Both the position numbers and the translations under genes were made by a program. From Dehalococcoidia bacterium (GTDB taxonomy: Bacteria > Chloroflexota > Dehalococcoidia > GIF9 > AB-539-J10): a stretch of DNA of 10,660 nucleotides. The stretch is taken from positions 1 through 10,660 of the forward strand of contig JAUWFX010000053.1 of assembly GCA_030606765.1 (NCBI GenBank). Direction: 5' to 3'. The notes below the pieces were generated by a model that saw only the letters and a list, made by a program, of their open reading frames with translations, was not told the origin of the DNA and ran no database searches. Of the stretch, positions 1 to 6,307 are shown one piece after another; the stretch's first letter is position 1, and each line of letters starts with the position of its first letter.

Positions 1-408
1 GCAGTGAGCTTGGGCGGACGCGTTGCCGAGGAAATTAACTTCGGGGAAATGACTACCGGCGCCCAAAACGACTTAGAGCAAGCAACTAAGCTAGCTAGAA
101 AAATGGTCACCGAGTATGGCATGAGTGAGAAATTGGGCCCGCGGACCTTTGGTCAAAGGCAGGAACTCGTCTTTCTCGGTCGTGAGATCAGCGAACAGAA
201 GGATTACAGCGATAAGACAGCCCAAGAAATCGATGAAGAAGTGCATAATATTATCCAGCGGGCCTACGATACCGCCAAGAAAATTCTGACCAAGAATAAA
301 GGAAAACTAAAACTGCTAGCTGAAGAGCTTATAGCTCATGAAACTCTGGATGAACCGGAGCTCGACAAAATATTTGAAGGCTTAGCACCACAAGCAACCC
401 CCGGCTAA
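1..408 (+). CDS. ftsH: ATP-dependent zinc metalloprotease FtsH, C-terminal part (5' truncated by window)
   Basis: This is the end of the M41 peptidase domain of FtsH, the membrane-anchored AAA+ protease that degrades misfolded membrane proteins and some regulators. The reading frame is open from base 1, so the true start, the AAA+ module and the HEXXH zinc site lie outside the window. Visible are GGRVAEE followed by TTGAQNDL, whose Asp (24th residue in the window) matches the family's third zinc ligand, and then LARKMVTEYGMSEKLGP, a signature stretch of FtsH. The tail is a helical region ending in a short polar, Pro-containing end, as usual in the family. It converges on metG; the two stop codons are about 27 bp apart. 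Confidence 0.96.
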   Translation, partial: AVSLGGRVAEEINFGEMTTGAQNDLEQATKLARKMVTEYGMSEKLGPRTFGQRQELVFLGREISEQKDYSDKTAQEIDEEVHNIIQRAYDTAKKILTKNKGKLKLLAEELIAHETLDEPELDKIFEGLAPQATPG

Positions 409-450
409 ATCAAAAAGCAAAGGTCAAGTCAAGATTCAATTTTTTTGATT
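408..450. terminator. Possible bidirectional terminator between ftsH and metG
   Basis: A 9-bp inverted repeat, AATCAAAAA at 408-416 and TTTTTGATT at 442-450, sits between the convergent ftsH and metG ends, with a 25-base loop and a T run on either strand. The stem is entirely A/T-rich and the loop is long, so it would be a weak hairpin. The right arm lies just before the metG stop in plus coordinates and overlaps the metG end. Position and T tracts are the only support. Confidence 0.3.
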
Positions 451-2118
451 TTCTTTCAGGGAGCCAAGCCGGCTACTTTCTTTGGCGACAATATCTTCAT
501 CCAGCTTGACAAATAGCGGTTGGGGTTGGCGAAGTTTCTGCCCTGGGGGTAAAAACTGAATTTTCCAACCTGCTTCCTTCACACTACCATCAAATCCAAG
601 GAAGGAATGAAGCCTTGCGGAGCTGAAGGGGAGGAAGGGATAGAAAACAGTTTTCAATGCTGCCAGCACAGAGAGGACTGTATAGACGGATTTAGCCGAA
701 GTCTCTCGTTCCGTTTTAATTGTCTTCCAGGGAGCTTGTTCGTCAAGATAACGATTAGCTTCCTGGGCTAGAGACATAGCCTCCTTGACCGCCCCTTTAA
801 ACTCACAGCGATAAAGCAACTTATCCACACCGTCTAACGTAACTTCAGCCTCATGAAGCAAGCCTTGGCTGCGTTTGTCCAGTTCACCAGCTGCAGGCAC
901 GGTTCCATCGAAATTGCGATAAGCAAAGGTGAGAATACGATGAGCTAAATTACCATAGGTGGCTACCAACTCATTATTATTACGACGAAGGAATTCACGC
1001 CAGGAAAAATCGCTGTCCCCGCTATCAGGCATATTCACTGCCAAAGCATACCTCAAAGGATCTGGCTCATACCGTTCCAGGTAATCATGCAGCCAGATTG
1101 CCCAACCACGGCTAGTAGAAAGCTTCTTGCCTTCGATAGTCAAGAATTCATTAGCTGGAACATCATAAGGAAGATTCAGACTATCATAACCCATCAACAT
1201 CGCCGGCCAAACAAGGGTATGGAAAAAGATATTATCCTTGCCAATGAAATAAAAACTCTTAGCATCGTCTTGCCAGAAAGCTTGCCAGGCGGTATCATCT
1301 CCCTGCAATTTTGCCCATTCCTTGCTTGCCGATAAATAACCAATGACTGCCTCAAACCATACATAAATACGTTTATGCTCAAAGCCTGATTGCGGCACAA
1401 TTACTCCCCAATCCAAATCACGAGTAACCGCTCTGTCCTTTAATCCTTCATCCAGAAATTTCCACGTGGTGCCAAGCACATTACGCCGCCAACGAGTCTG
1501 CTCTTTTATCCAGTCAGTCAACTTGTTCTGAAAAGAAGAAAGGCGCAAAAAGAAATGCTCAGAAGACTCAAAGCGAGGCGGAGTAGAACAAAGGTGACAG
1601 CGAAGTTCCTTAAGCTCCCATGGATTCAAAGGCTTACCGCACTCATCACATTCATCACCTCTTGCTTTAGTAAAGCCACAATAAGGACAGGTACCTTCCA
1701 GATAGCGGTCGGGAAGGTACCTCTGGCACTTAGGGCAATAAGCTTGAAGCATCTTATCTTTGTAAATATAGCCCCTATTGAGCAAAGTGAGGAATATATC
1801 ATGAGTAACCTGAGTGTGATTGGGAGTGCCAGTAGTTGTAAATAAGTCGAAAGAGATGCCTAATTTTTTCCAGCAATCAACAAATTGCCGCTGATATTTA
1901 TCTACTACGTTTTGTGGCGTGGTAGATTCTTGTTCAGCACGAATTGTAATCGGCGCTCCGTGCTGATCGCTACCGGAAACCATCAGCACCTTATTGCCCT
2001 TAAGGCGATGATAACGGGCAAAAATATCGGCTGGCAGATAAGCACCAGCGATATGTCCTAAATGTAGAGGACCATTGGCATAAGGCCAGGCAACACCGAT
2101 AAAAATACGCTCGCTCAA
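436..2118 (-). CDS. metG: Methionyl-tRNA synthetase, E. coli/archaeal-type with four CxxC pairs
   Basis: Charges tRNA-Met in the cytoplasm. The class I signature HLGH is at residues 19-22. The connective peptide carries four Cys pairs (C128/C131, C144/C147, C157/C160, C174/C177), as in MetRS forms with a doubled zinc knuckle. The KMSKS loop reads KLSTS (332-336), with Thr replacing the second Lys; I recall this variant in some other MetRS proteins. The helical anticodon-binding domain follows from about residue 380. At 560 residues it lacks the C-terminal EMAP-like tRNA-binding domain of longer forms such as the 677-residue E. coli enzyme. The start is TTG (2116-2118), supported by GGGGAAAG just upstream and by the match of SERIFIGVAWPYANGPLHLG to the family N-terminus. 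It is probably the last gene of a minus-strand unit with rsmI and the small Cys-rich gene. Confidence 0.96.
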   Translation of the reverse strand: MSERIFIGVAWPYANGPLHLGHIAGAYLPADIFARYHRLKGNKVLMVSGSDQHGAPITIRAEQESTTPQNVVDKYQRQFVDCWKKLGISFDLFTTTGTPNHTQVTHDIFLTLLNRGYIYKDKMLQAYCPKCQRYLPDRYLEGTCPYCGFTKARGDECDECGKPLNPWELKELRCHLCSTPPRFESSEHFFLRLSSFQNKLTDWIKEQTRWRRNVLGTTWKFLDEGLKDRAVTRDLDWGVIVPQSGFEHKRIYVWFEAVIGYLSASKEWAKLQGDDTAWQAFWQDDAKSFYFIGKDNIFFHTLVWPAMLMGYDSLNLPYDVPANEFLTIEGKKLSTSRGWAIWLHDYLERYEPDPLRYALAVNMPDSGDSDFSWREFLRRNNNELVATYGNLAHRILTFAYRNFDGTVPAAGELDKRSQGLLHEAEVTLDGVDKLLYRCEFKGAVKEAMSLAQEANRYLDEQAPWKTIKTERETSAKSVYTVLSVLAALKTVFYPFLPFSSARLHSFLGFDGSVKEAGWKIQFLPPGQKLRQPQPLFVKLDEDIVAKESSRLGSLKENQKN

Positions 2119-2165
2119 ATTCTTTCCCCAAAAGTCAGCCTATTGCAAATCATCAATTGCCTCGT

Positions 2166-2197
2166 GTCATTGCCATGAGCCGAGGCTCTCAAATGAC
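2166..2197 (-). repeat. Inverted repeat upstream of metG
   Basis: The 91-bp gap before metG contains a two-part inverted repeat. The outer arms are GTCATT (2166-2171) and AATGAC (2192-2197), and the inner palindrome is GAGCCGAGGCTC (2177-2188). In RNA it could form a hairpin with an internal loop. There is no T run after it on the minus strand, so it does not look like a standard terminator. It could be an mRNA processing or attenuation element, or chance. Confidence 0.4.
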
Positions 2198-2209
2198 GAT
2201 TGCCAACGT

Positions 2210-2419
2210 TTATTCCTTGGGGAGAAAGGTGATTATTTGCTTTCCTTTCTCCGTTCCATATGAGATATAACCACGGCTCAGGCAGCAATCAATACAAAGA
2301 CGTTGTTTTTCATCTCCTTCCGCTTCCCCGTTGATTGAAAGATAGCGTTCTCCATATTTAATAGGACGATGACAACCATCACATTCCACCTTTCCTGTAG
2401 CAATACAACCACGGCGCAT
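2210..2419 (-). CDS. Small Cys-rich, probably zinc-binding protein of unknown function
   Basis: A 69-residue cytosolic protein with two Cys pairs, CDGC (13-16) and CIDCC (42-46), flanking a basic/aromatic KYGERYLSI stretch. The layout resembles a small zinc ribbon. I do not recognise a named family. It is a real gene by context: its ATG lies one base after the rsmI stop, with a strong ribosome binding site (AAAGGAG, six bases before the ATG), so translation is probably coupled to rsmI. It reads without interruption up to a TAA stop, 91 bp before metG. Its role is unknown; placement between an rRNA methylase and a tRNA synthetase hints at a translation-related task, but that is only inference. 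Confidence 0.75.
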   Translation of the reverse strand: MRRGCIATGKVECDGCHRPIKYGERYLSINGEAEGDEKQRLCIDCCLSRGYISYGTEKGKQIITFLPKE

Positions 2420-2420
2420 T

Positions 2421-3113
2421 TTAGCTCCTTTCCTGAAATTTCAACCAGGCTCGAGTCTTACCTTCAATAACTAGAGTAAACTCTCCTCTTGGTTCGACGA
2501 AATGCTCCCTAGCCTGGCTCACTCTGCCCCGGAAAATCTCTTCGTGAACTTTGGTAAGCTCACGGCATACAGACAGTCTTCTATTTCCTAGAATTTCTTC
2601 AATATCACTCATTGCCTCCCTAAGGCGATGGGGTGTCTCGAAAGCCACTATAGTTCTTGGTTCATCGACTATTGAGCTGAGAAGACGCTGCCTTTGCCCT
2701 TTACGGCGGGGCAAAAACCCGAGGTAAATGAATTGGTCAGTCGGCAACCCGGAAACCACTAAAGCGGTAATCACCGCTGAAGCACCAGGAATCGGTACCA
2801 CAGAAATCCCGTGCTCAATGGCAGCAACAATAAGCTCGTAACCAGGATCACTTAGCCCTGGCATGCCAGCTTCCGAAACTAGAGCTAGGTCTTCTTTCTC
2901 GAGATAATTCAATAAATAATCAAGTTTAGCTCTTTTACTATGCTCATGATAACTAGTCAATGGAGTTTTTATATTATTGGCATTAAGCAAGTGGCGTGTA
3001 GTGCGTGTATCCTCAGCAGCAATAAGTTTCACCTCCTGCAAAAGGCGTAAGGCACGCACGGAAATATCTTCCAGATTGCCAATAGGAGTGGCAATGACAT
3101 AGAGAACAGGCAT
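2421..3113 (-). CDS. rsmI: 16S rRNA (cytidine-1402-2'-O)-methyltransferase RsmI
   Basis: A tetrapyrrole-methylase-fold enzyme that 2'-O-methylates C1402 of 16S rRNA, at the decoding centre, using SAM. Recognisable family blocks in order are YVIATPIGNLEDIS (residues 5-18), AAEDTRTTRHLL, SEAGMPGLSDPG (SDAGTPGISDPG in most relatives), VPIPGASAVITALVVSGL, FLPRRKGQRQ and ETPHRL. At 230 residues it lacks the roughly 40-50-residue C-terminal extension of many homologues, but it ends naturally after the FTLVIEG strand, so I treat it as a complete short form. The start is ATG with only a weak GTAGGT upstream. A promoter close to the ATG suggests a very short leader. It is followed by the small Cys-rich gene. 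Confidence 0.95.
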   Translation of the reverse strand: MPVLYVIATPIGNLEDISVRALRLLQEVKLIAAEDTRTTRHLLNANNIKTPLTSYHEHSKRAKLDYLLNYLEKEDLALVSEAGMPGLSDPGYELIVAAIEHGISVVPIPGASAVITALVVSGLPTDQFIYLGFLPRRKGQRQRLLSSIVDEPRTIVAFETPHRLREAMSDIEEILGNRRLSVCRELTKVHEEIFRGRVSQAREHFVEPRGEFTLVIEGKTRAWLKFQERS

Positions 3114-3121
3114 GACCTACA

Positions 3122-3150
3122 ATTATACTTAATACCTATAATTTTATCTA
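3122..3150 (-). promoter_or_regulatory. Candidate promoter for rsmI unit (near-leaderless)
   Basis: On the minus strand a perfect TATAAT (3122-3127) is preceded, 17 bp upstream, by TAGATA (3145-3150, four of six matches to TTGACA). The expected start of transcription falls about two bases before the rsmI ATG, so the transcript would be almost leaderless. The -10 is strong and the -35 is poor. Confidence 0.45.
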
Positions 3151-3159
3151 CAAGTTTCC

Positions 3160-3188
3160 TTGACTTTAGACCGCCATGCTTGTATAGT
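3160..3188 (+). promoter_or_regulatory. Sigma70-type promoter for guaB3
   Basis: TTGACT (3160-3165) and TATAGT (3183-3188) are separated by exactly 17 bp, with a TG immediately before the -10. The predicted transcript start is near 3195, giving a leader of about 23 bases before the ATG at 3218. This is one of the best-formed promoters in the window. Confidence 0.7.
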
Positions 3189-3217
3189 TTGTGGCAACTT
3201 TTATCAAGTAAAGAAAA

Positions 3218-4363
3218 ATGCCTCGCCTTAAATTCAAAGAGATGGAACGCGCCTATGGATTTGACGAAGTTGCACTTGTCCCCGGAGATGTAACCCTTAA
3301 TCCTGACCAAACCAATATAGACTTTACCGTAAAAAATTACACATTGTCCATCCCCATTCTAGCCTCAGCCATGGATGCTATTGTTGATCCTGCTTTTGCT
3401 ATTAAATTTAACAAGCTTGGCGGTCTAGCTGTCCTTAATCTAGAAGGTATACAGACAAGGTACAAAAACCCTGATGAGATCTTAAACAAAATTGCTGAAA
3501 CTCCTGAAAAAGGGGTTACTTCCCTCCTTCAAAAAATTTACTCTGAGCCTATCAAGGAAAAGCTCATCAGTCAACGCATTGAAGCAATAAAACAGGCTGG
3601 GGCTATCTGTGCTGTATCTATAACTCCAGCCAACACCAAACGGTTAACTCCCATAGCTAAGGATGCCGGGATGGATATACTCGTGGTGCAATCTACCGTC
3701 ACCACAGCCAGGCATATCTCAAAAAGCTACCGAGGACTTATCCTGCCTGAGCTATGCCAGCAAATATCCTTGCCTATAATAGTGGGCAATTGTTGCAGCT
3801 ATAGTGCGGCATTGGAGCTCATGCGAACAGGGGTCGATGGCATCCTAGTTGGAGTGGGGCCTGGGGCTGCCTGTACCACCAGGGAAGTCATCGGCGTTGG
3901 AGTTCCCCAGATAACTGCTACTCTGAATTGTGCCGCTGCTAGAGAAGCATATCTCAAAGAAAGTGGTAAATACGTAGTAGTGATAACAGATGGAGGTATT
4001 CGCACTGGTGGCGATTTATGTAAAGCATTTGCCGCCGGTGCTGACGCTGTAATGATTGGCTCGCCTTTAGCTCAAGCGACAGAAGCGCCAGGAAAAGGCT
4101 ATCACTGGGGCATGTCTCATTCTCATCCAGCATTGCCTAGAGGGACACGTGTTAGAGTTGGCACTACCGCCTCATTAGAGCAAATTCTCTTCGGTCCTAC
4201 TTCCGTCACCGACGGCACTCAAAACTTAATTGGCGCTCTACGCACTGGCATGGGAGTATGCAGCGCTCGAACCATCAAAGAAATGCATAAAGTCAAAATG
4301 ATTATTGCACCATCTATAAAGACTGAAGGGAAATACTTCCAGGCAATCCAGAATGTCCCTTGA
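3218..4363 (+). CDS. guaB3: GuaB3-type IMP dehydrogenase/GMP reductase family protein
   Basis: A 381-residue TIM-barrel purine-nucleotide oxidoreductase. The N-terminus (RAYGFDEVALVPGD, then LASAMDAIVDP and LGGLAVLNLEGIQTRY) is typical of the GuaB3 branch. The catalytic loop GPGAACTTREVIGVGVPQ places the nucleophilic Cys at 219, TDGGIRTGGD (257-266) is the phosphate-binding region, and there is no CBS pair, so this is not classical GuaB. The literature I recall assigns GMP reductase activity to a cyanobacterial GuaB3; whether that holds here cannot be told from sequence, so NAD(P)-dependent interconversion of GMP and IMP is the safest statement. Near the C-terminus, MGVCSARTIKEMH is intact. 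The ribosome binding site is weak (AAGTAAAG). The gene ends two bases from the convergent LysE-family gene. Confidence 0.9.
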   Translation: MPRLKFKEMERAYGFDEVALVPGDVTLNPDQTNIDFTVKNYTLSIPILASAMDAIVDPAFAIKFNKLGGLAVLNLEGIQTRYKNPDEILNKIAETPEKGVTSLLQKIYSEPIKEKLISQRIEAIKQAGAICAVSITPANTKRLTPIAKDAGMDILVVQSTVTTARHISKSYRGLILPELCQQISLPIIVGNCCSYSAALELMRTGVDGILVGVGPGAACTTREVIGVGVPQITATLNCAAAREAYLKESGKYVVVITDGGIRTGGDLCKAFAAGADAVMIGSPLAQATEAPGKGYHWGMSHSHPALPRGTRVRVGTTASLEQILFGPTSVTDGTQNLIGALRTGMGVCSARTIKEMHKVKMIIAPSIKTEGKYFQAIQNVP

Positions 4364-4365
4364 GT

Positions 4366-4980
4366 TTATAGAAACGCAGAAAGGCAAAACCAGACACCAA
4401 AGCCAGCTAGAGCCAAAGCACAAACGCCAAACACAATCCTTCGTACCTTCTGTGTCCACCACCGCCTTGACTTGAATGTACTCACTGAGAGAAATTCACT
4501 CCAGGCAAAATCACAAGGCAAATGCACTATAGTAAACAAAATAACACCGGCAATCCCGAACTTGGCAGCACCGGTTACCAGGGCTGCACCCACAGTCGCC
4601 CACCATATATAAAAAGCTGGGTTAGTTCCCGTAATTACAATGCCTGTCAGTAAAGAGCTAGCCGGTAGACCGCCTACTGCACCAGGCGCTTCACCAGTAG
4701 CTCGAAACATCCGGAAACCCAGGTAAAGCAGCATCAAGCCACCGGCAAGATATATACCCTTTTCCACCTGGGGAGAGCTGATGAAATGCCCGAATCCAAA
4801 ATAAATTATAGCTATGAGCGGTATCTCGATAACAGCATGCCCTGCTGCAATCCGGACACCAGCGTGCTTGTCACTGTAACCCTTGACTATGGTAGCCGTA
4901 GTCATTGGTCCGGGCAGCATAACGCCAGTAAGGGAAATCCCCGCTGCTGATAATAAGAACAGGCCGAGGCTTGTCTCCAT
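4366..4980 (-). CDS. LysE/RhtB-family amino-acid exporter
   Basis: A 204-residue inner-membrane protein with about six hydrophobic segments, roughly residues 5-28, 43-63, 74-92, 110-130, 138-157 and 182-203. LysE-superfamily hallmarks are the PGP in the first segment (23-25), a conserved Gly-His-Ala...Glu stretch (47-52) in the second, the LLYLGFRMFR turn, and the Asn-Pro (120-121) of the fourth. The family exports amino acids or small related compounds; the substrate cannot be read from the sequence. It follows the barrel-like gene by 29 bp on the same strand and so is probably its operon partner. No strong ribosome binding site is visible before the ATG. Confidence 0.88.
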   Translation of the reverse strand: METSLGLFLLSAAGISLTGVMLPGPMTTATIVKGYSDKHAGVRIAAGHAVIEIPLIAIIYFGFGHFISSPQVEKGIYLAGGLMLLYLGFRMFRATGEAPGAVGGLPASSLLTGIVITGTNPAFYIWWATVGAALVTGAAKFGIAGVILFTIVHLPCDFAWSEFLSVSTFKSRRWWTQKVRRIVFGVCALALAGFGVWFCLSAFL

Positions 4981-5009
4981 GACTTACTTTGGACAAAGCC
5001 AGATCCAGG

Positions 5010-5777
5010 CTAAATTTCCTCTTGTTCCTCATCCTCCTCCCCAGCCGCAACCCCACCATACTGAGGGAGTATCACACCTGCTTTGGCTCGGCGACCTCTG
5101 GCTCCTCTAGGCAGATCGCCAATCATTTTCTTTAGCTCTGCCAATGTCTCAACCGACTGCATTGGGGGAGCAACTACGCCATCTACCCCACCTTGCCATA
5201 AACTGGTTAGCTCAGCCTTTGTGACCAAGGAAGGCAAGGCCATAATAACCGGCTTCTCTAAGAGCTCGACGAACCTTCGACAAACAAGCAGATGCTCCAC
5301 AGCAACAAAAGAGTCTCCGCCTCTATTACTGATGAACACACCATCTACTTCAAGGCTATTAATGGCCCTAACAAAACCCTGGTCTAATGAAGGCTCGATC
5401 ATCAAAAATTTGCCTACCTCTTCTTTGTGCAATACTGCGGCAGGTATCCTAATGTCAAAAACCACAAAGTCACACCCCAAGCTTGCAAGTTCATTTATTT
5501 CCTCTTCGCTCATACCCTTCACAGATACCCCCAGAGGGATATCGCCCACAGCTTCGGCCATTTGCCTAACAACCCTGGCGCTTGGATTCTCGTCCAATAT
5601 CAACCCGGCATCAGTATTGACATCAGTCACGATTTTGGCTTCCTTGACCTGTGTCCCTGACAGTCCCGCAATAAGCAACATTGCTGGGCTTTTTGATTCA
5701 GAGGTAGACGGATGAAAACCTATGGGCGTGGTTGAAGATTTAGAAAGACTCTGCAATTTATCTACCAATTTACTCAT
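5010..5777 (-). CDS. Conserved hypothetical protein, possibly (alpha/beta)-barrel
   Basis: A 255-residue soluble protein that I cannot name. The middle and C-terminal parts alternate short hydrophobic strands with amphipathic helices, as in TIM-barrel enzymes: AMLLIAGLSG (32-41), ADAGLI-like strand near 57-61, PLGVSVKG (81-88), CDFVVFDIR (102-110), VDGVFISNRGGD (144-155), PVIMALPS (176-183) and GVDGVVAPP (197-205). The NRGGD loop resembles a phosphate- or flavin-binding turn. The tail is acidic (about 246-255), after a basic RGARGRR. The start is ATG with GAGGGTG just upstream. The start codon lies nine bases after the tRNA-Thr 3' end, so it is most likely transcribed with the tRNA and with the exporter downstream. 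No catalytic residues can be assigned. Confidence 0.75.
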   Translation of the reverse strand: MSKLVDKLQSLSKSSTTPIGFHPSTSESKSPAMLLIAGLSGTQVKEAKIVTDVNTDAGLILDENPSARVVRQMAEAVGDIPLGVSVKGMSEEEINELASLGCDFVVFDIRIPAAVLHKEEVGKFLMIEPSLDQGFVRAINSLEVDGVFISNRGGDSFVAVEHLLVCRRFVELLEKPVIMALPSLVTKAELTSLWQGGVDGVVAPPMQSVETLAELKKMIGDLPRGARGRRAKAGVILPQYGGVAAGEEDEEQEEI

Positions 5778-5786
5778 ATCACCCTC

Positions 5787-5858
5787 AGCCAGCGGTCGGA
5801 TTCGAACCGACGACCGGCGGTTTACGAAACCGCTGCTCTACCCCTGAGCTACGCTGGC
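5787..5858 (-). tRNA. tRNA-Thr (anticodon CGT)
   Basis: A complete cloverleaf on the minus strand. The acceptor stem GCCAGCG pairs with CGCTGGC, the D stem is GCTC/GAGC with loop AGGGGTA, the anticodon stem is GCGGT/ACCGC around loop TTCGTAA, and the T stem is GTCGG/CCGAC with loop TTCGAAT. The total is 72 nt with discriminator T and no encoded CCA. The anticodon CGT reads ACG (Thr). The 5' half is the attachment site of the neighbouring island, so everything 5' of the tRNA, including its original promoter, has been replaced by island DNA. I see no convincing new promoter in the 60 bp before it. Confidence 0.97.
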
Positions 5859-5859
5859 A
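5822..5859. repeat. Left attachment repeat (5' half of tRNA-Thr)
   Basis: The first copy of a perfect 38-bp direct repeat. It covers the tRNA from the anticodon loop to one base beyond the tRNA 5' end. The second copy is at 7727-7764. The flanks diverge at once on both sides, as expected for att sites made by site-specific recombination. Confidence 0.88.
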
Positions 5860-5882
5860 CTGTAATCGTGGACTTCCTCGTC

Positions 5883-5902
5883 TTGACGTTCCTTTGACGT
5901 TC
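5883..5902 (+). repeat. Tandem TTGACGTTC repeats beside the left att site
   Basis: TTGACGTTC occurs at 5883-5891 and 5894-5902, 11 bp apart, inside the integrase fragment. The core TGACGTTC recurs at 7630-7637 near the right att repeat. Short repeats near both ends of an island can be arm-type integrase binding sites, but the left pair is also coding sequence, so this is tentative. Confidence 0.3.
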
Positions 5903-6048
5903 TGGGCACGCCTGACGGCAGTACCTCGTCAAGTAACGCCATCATGTCCTCCTGCACCCCACTTATTATATGGGAATAGGTATCCATAGTAAAGGCAACA
6001 CTCGCATGGCCCAGAGCTTCTGCGATGACCTTTGGCTTCGCACCACGA

Positions 6049-6076
6049 AGGAGAGTGGCCGTGGCGCCACTCTCCT
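6049..6076. repeat. Perfect 11-bp inverted repeat inside integrase fragment
   Basis: AGGAGAGTGGC (6049-6059) and GCCACTCTCCT (6066-6076) are perfectly complementary, with a six-base loop. It lies where recognisable integrase homology begins, so it may mark the deletion or rearrangement junction that removed the rest of the gene. It lacks a T run and is not a typical terminator. Confidence 0.4.
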
Positions 6077-6255
6077 CTCTTTGGTTAGATATACCTGGGA
6101 ACTGGCGGCTACCTCTTGTCATTTTGATTATCTCTAGTCTGTGTATTGTGGCGAGTATTGTCTTAATGGTATTAGCTTTGACCGCAAGGGATAAGAAGCC
6201 CTAATACACCCTCCGATAGATACATTCAGGTATTCTGTTTAGGTTTGGGTGGGTG

Positions 6256-6261
6256 TATAAT
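6256..6261 (+). promoter_or_regulatory. Candidate -10 element for the DUF4917 gene
   Basis: A perfect TATAAT lies 46 bp before the ATG of the DUF4917 gene. No good -35 lies 16-18 bp upstream (TTCTGT at 6233-6238 is the nearest). The rest of 6123-6307 shows nothing else I can name apart from the ribosome binding site. Confidence 0.35.
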
Positions 6262-6307
6262 TGTAGGAGGTCATACCCAGGCGAATCTAGAGAGAAGAGG
6301 CAGCTAA

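Larger units (their letters stand above)
5838..6122 (-). pseudogene. Tyrosine recombinase (integrase), C-terminal fragment
   Basis: A 94-residue reading frame with the C-terminal catalytic part of a phage-type integrase: LLRGAKPKVIAEALGHAS, then FTMDTYSHI with the presumed nucleophilic Tyr and the upstream LGH histidine. The N-terminal domains and the HxLRH block with the first catalytic Arg are missing. Homology begins abruptly near residue 18, at an 11-bp inverted repeat. The frame continues a short way 5' of the ATG but meets a TAG near 6200. The last nine residues (DYSASVAQG) and the stop codon are encoded by the 5' end of tRNA-Thr, so the gene reads into its own attachment site. It cannot be active alone. 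The first residues (MTRGSRQF...) may not be integrase sequence. Confidence 0.82.

Noticed and set aside
3029..3310. 93-codon minus-strand frame across the rsmI/guaB3 divergent region
   Set aside because: It overlaps both real gene starts and both promoters and has no recognisable features.
5083..5715. Long plus-strand frame opposite the barrel-like gene (210 codons)
   Set aside because: It is an antisense shadow: Ser/Thr-rich composition, no recognisable domain, and no ribosome binding site.
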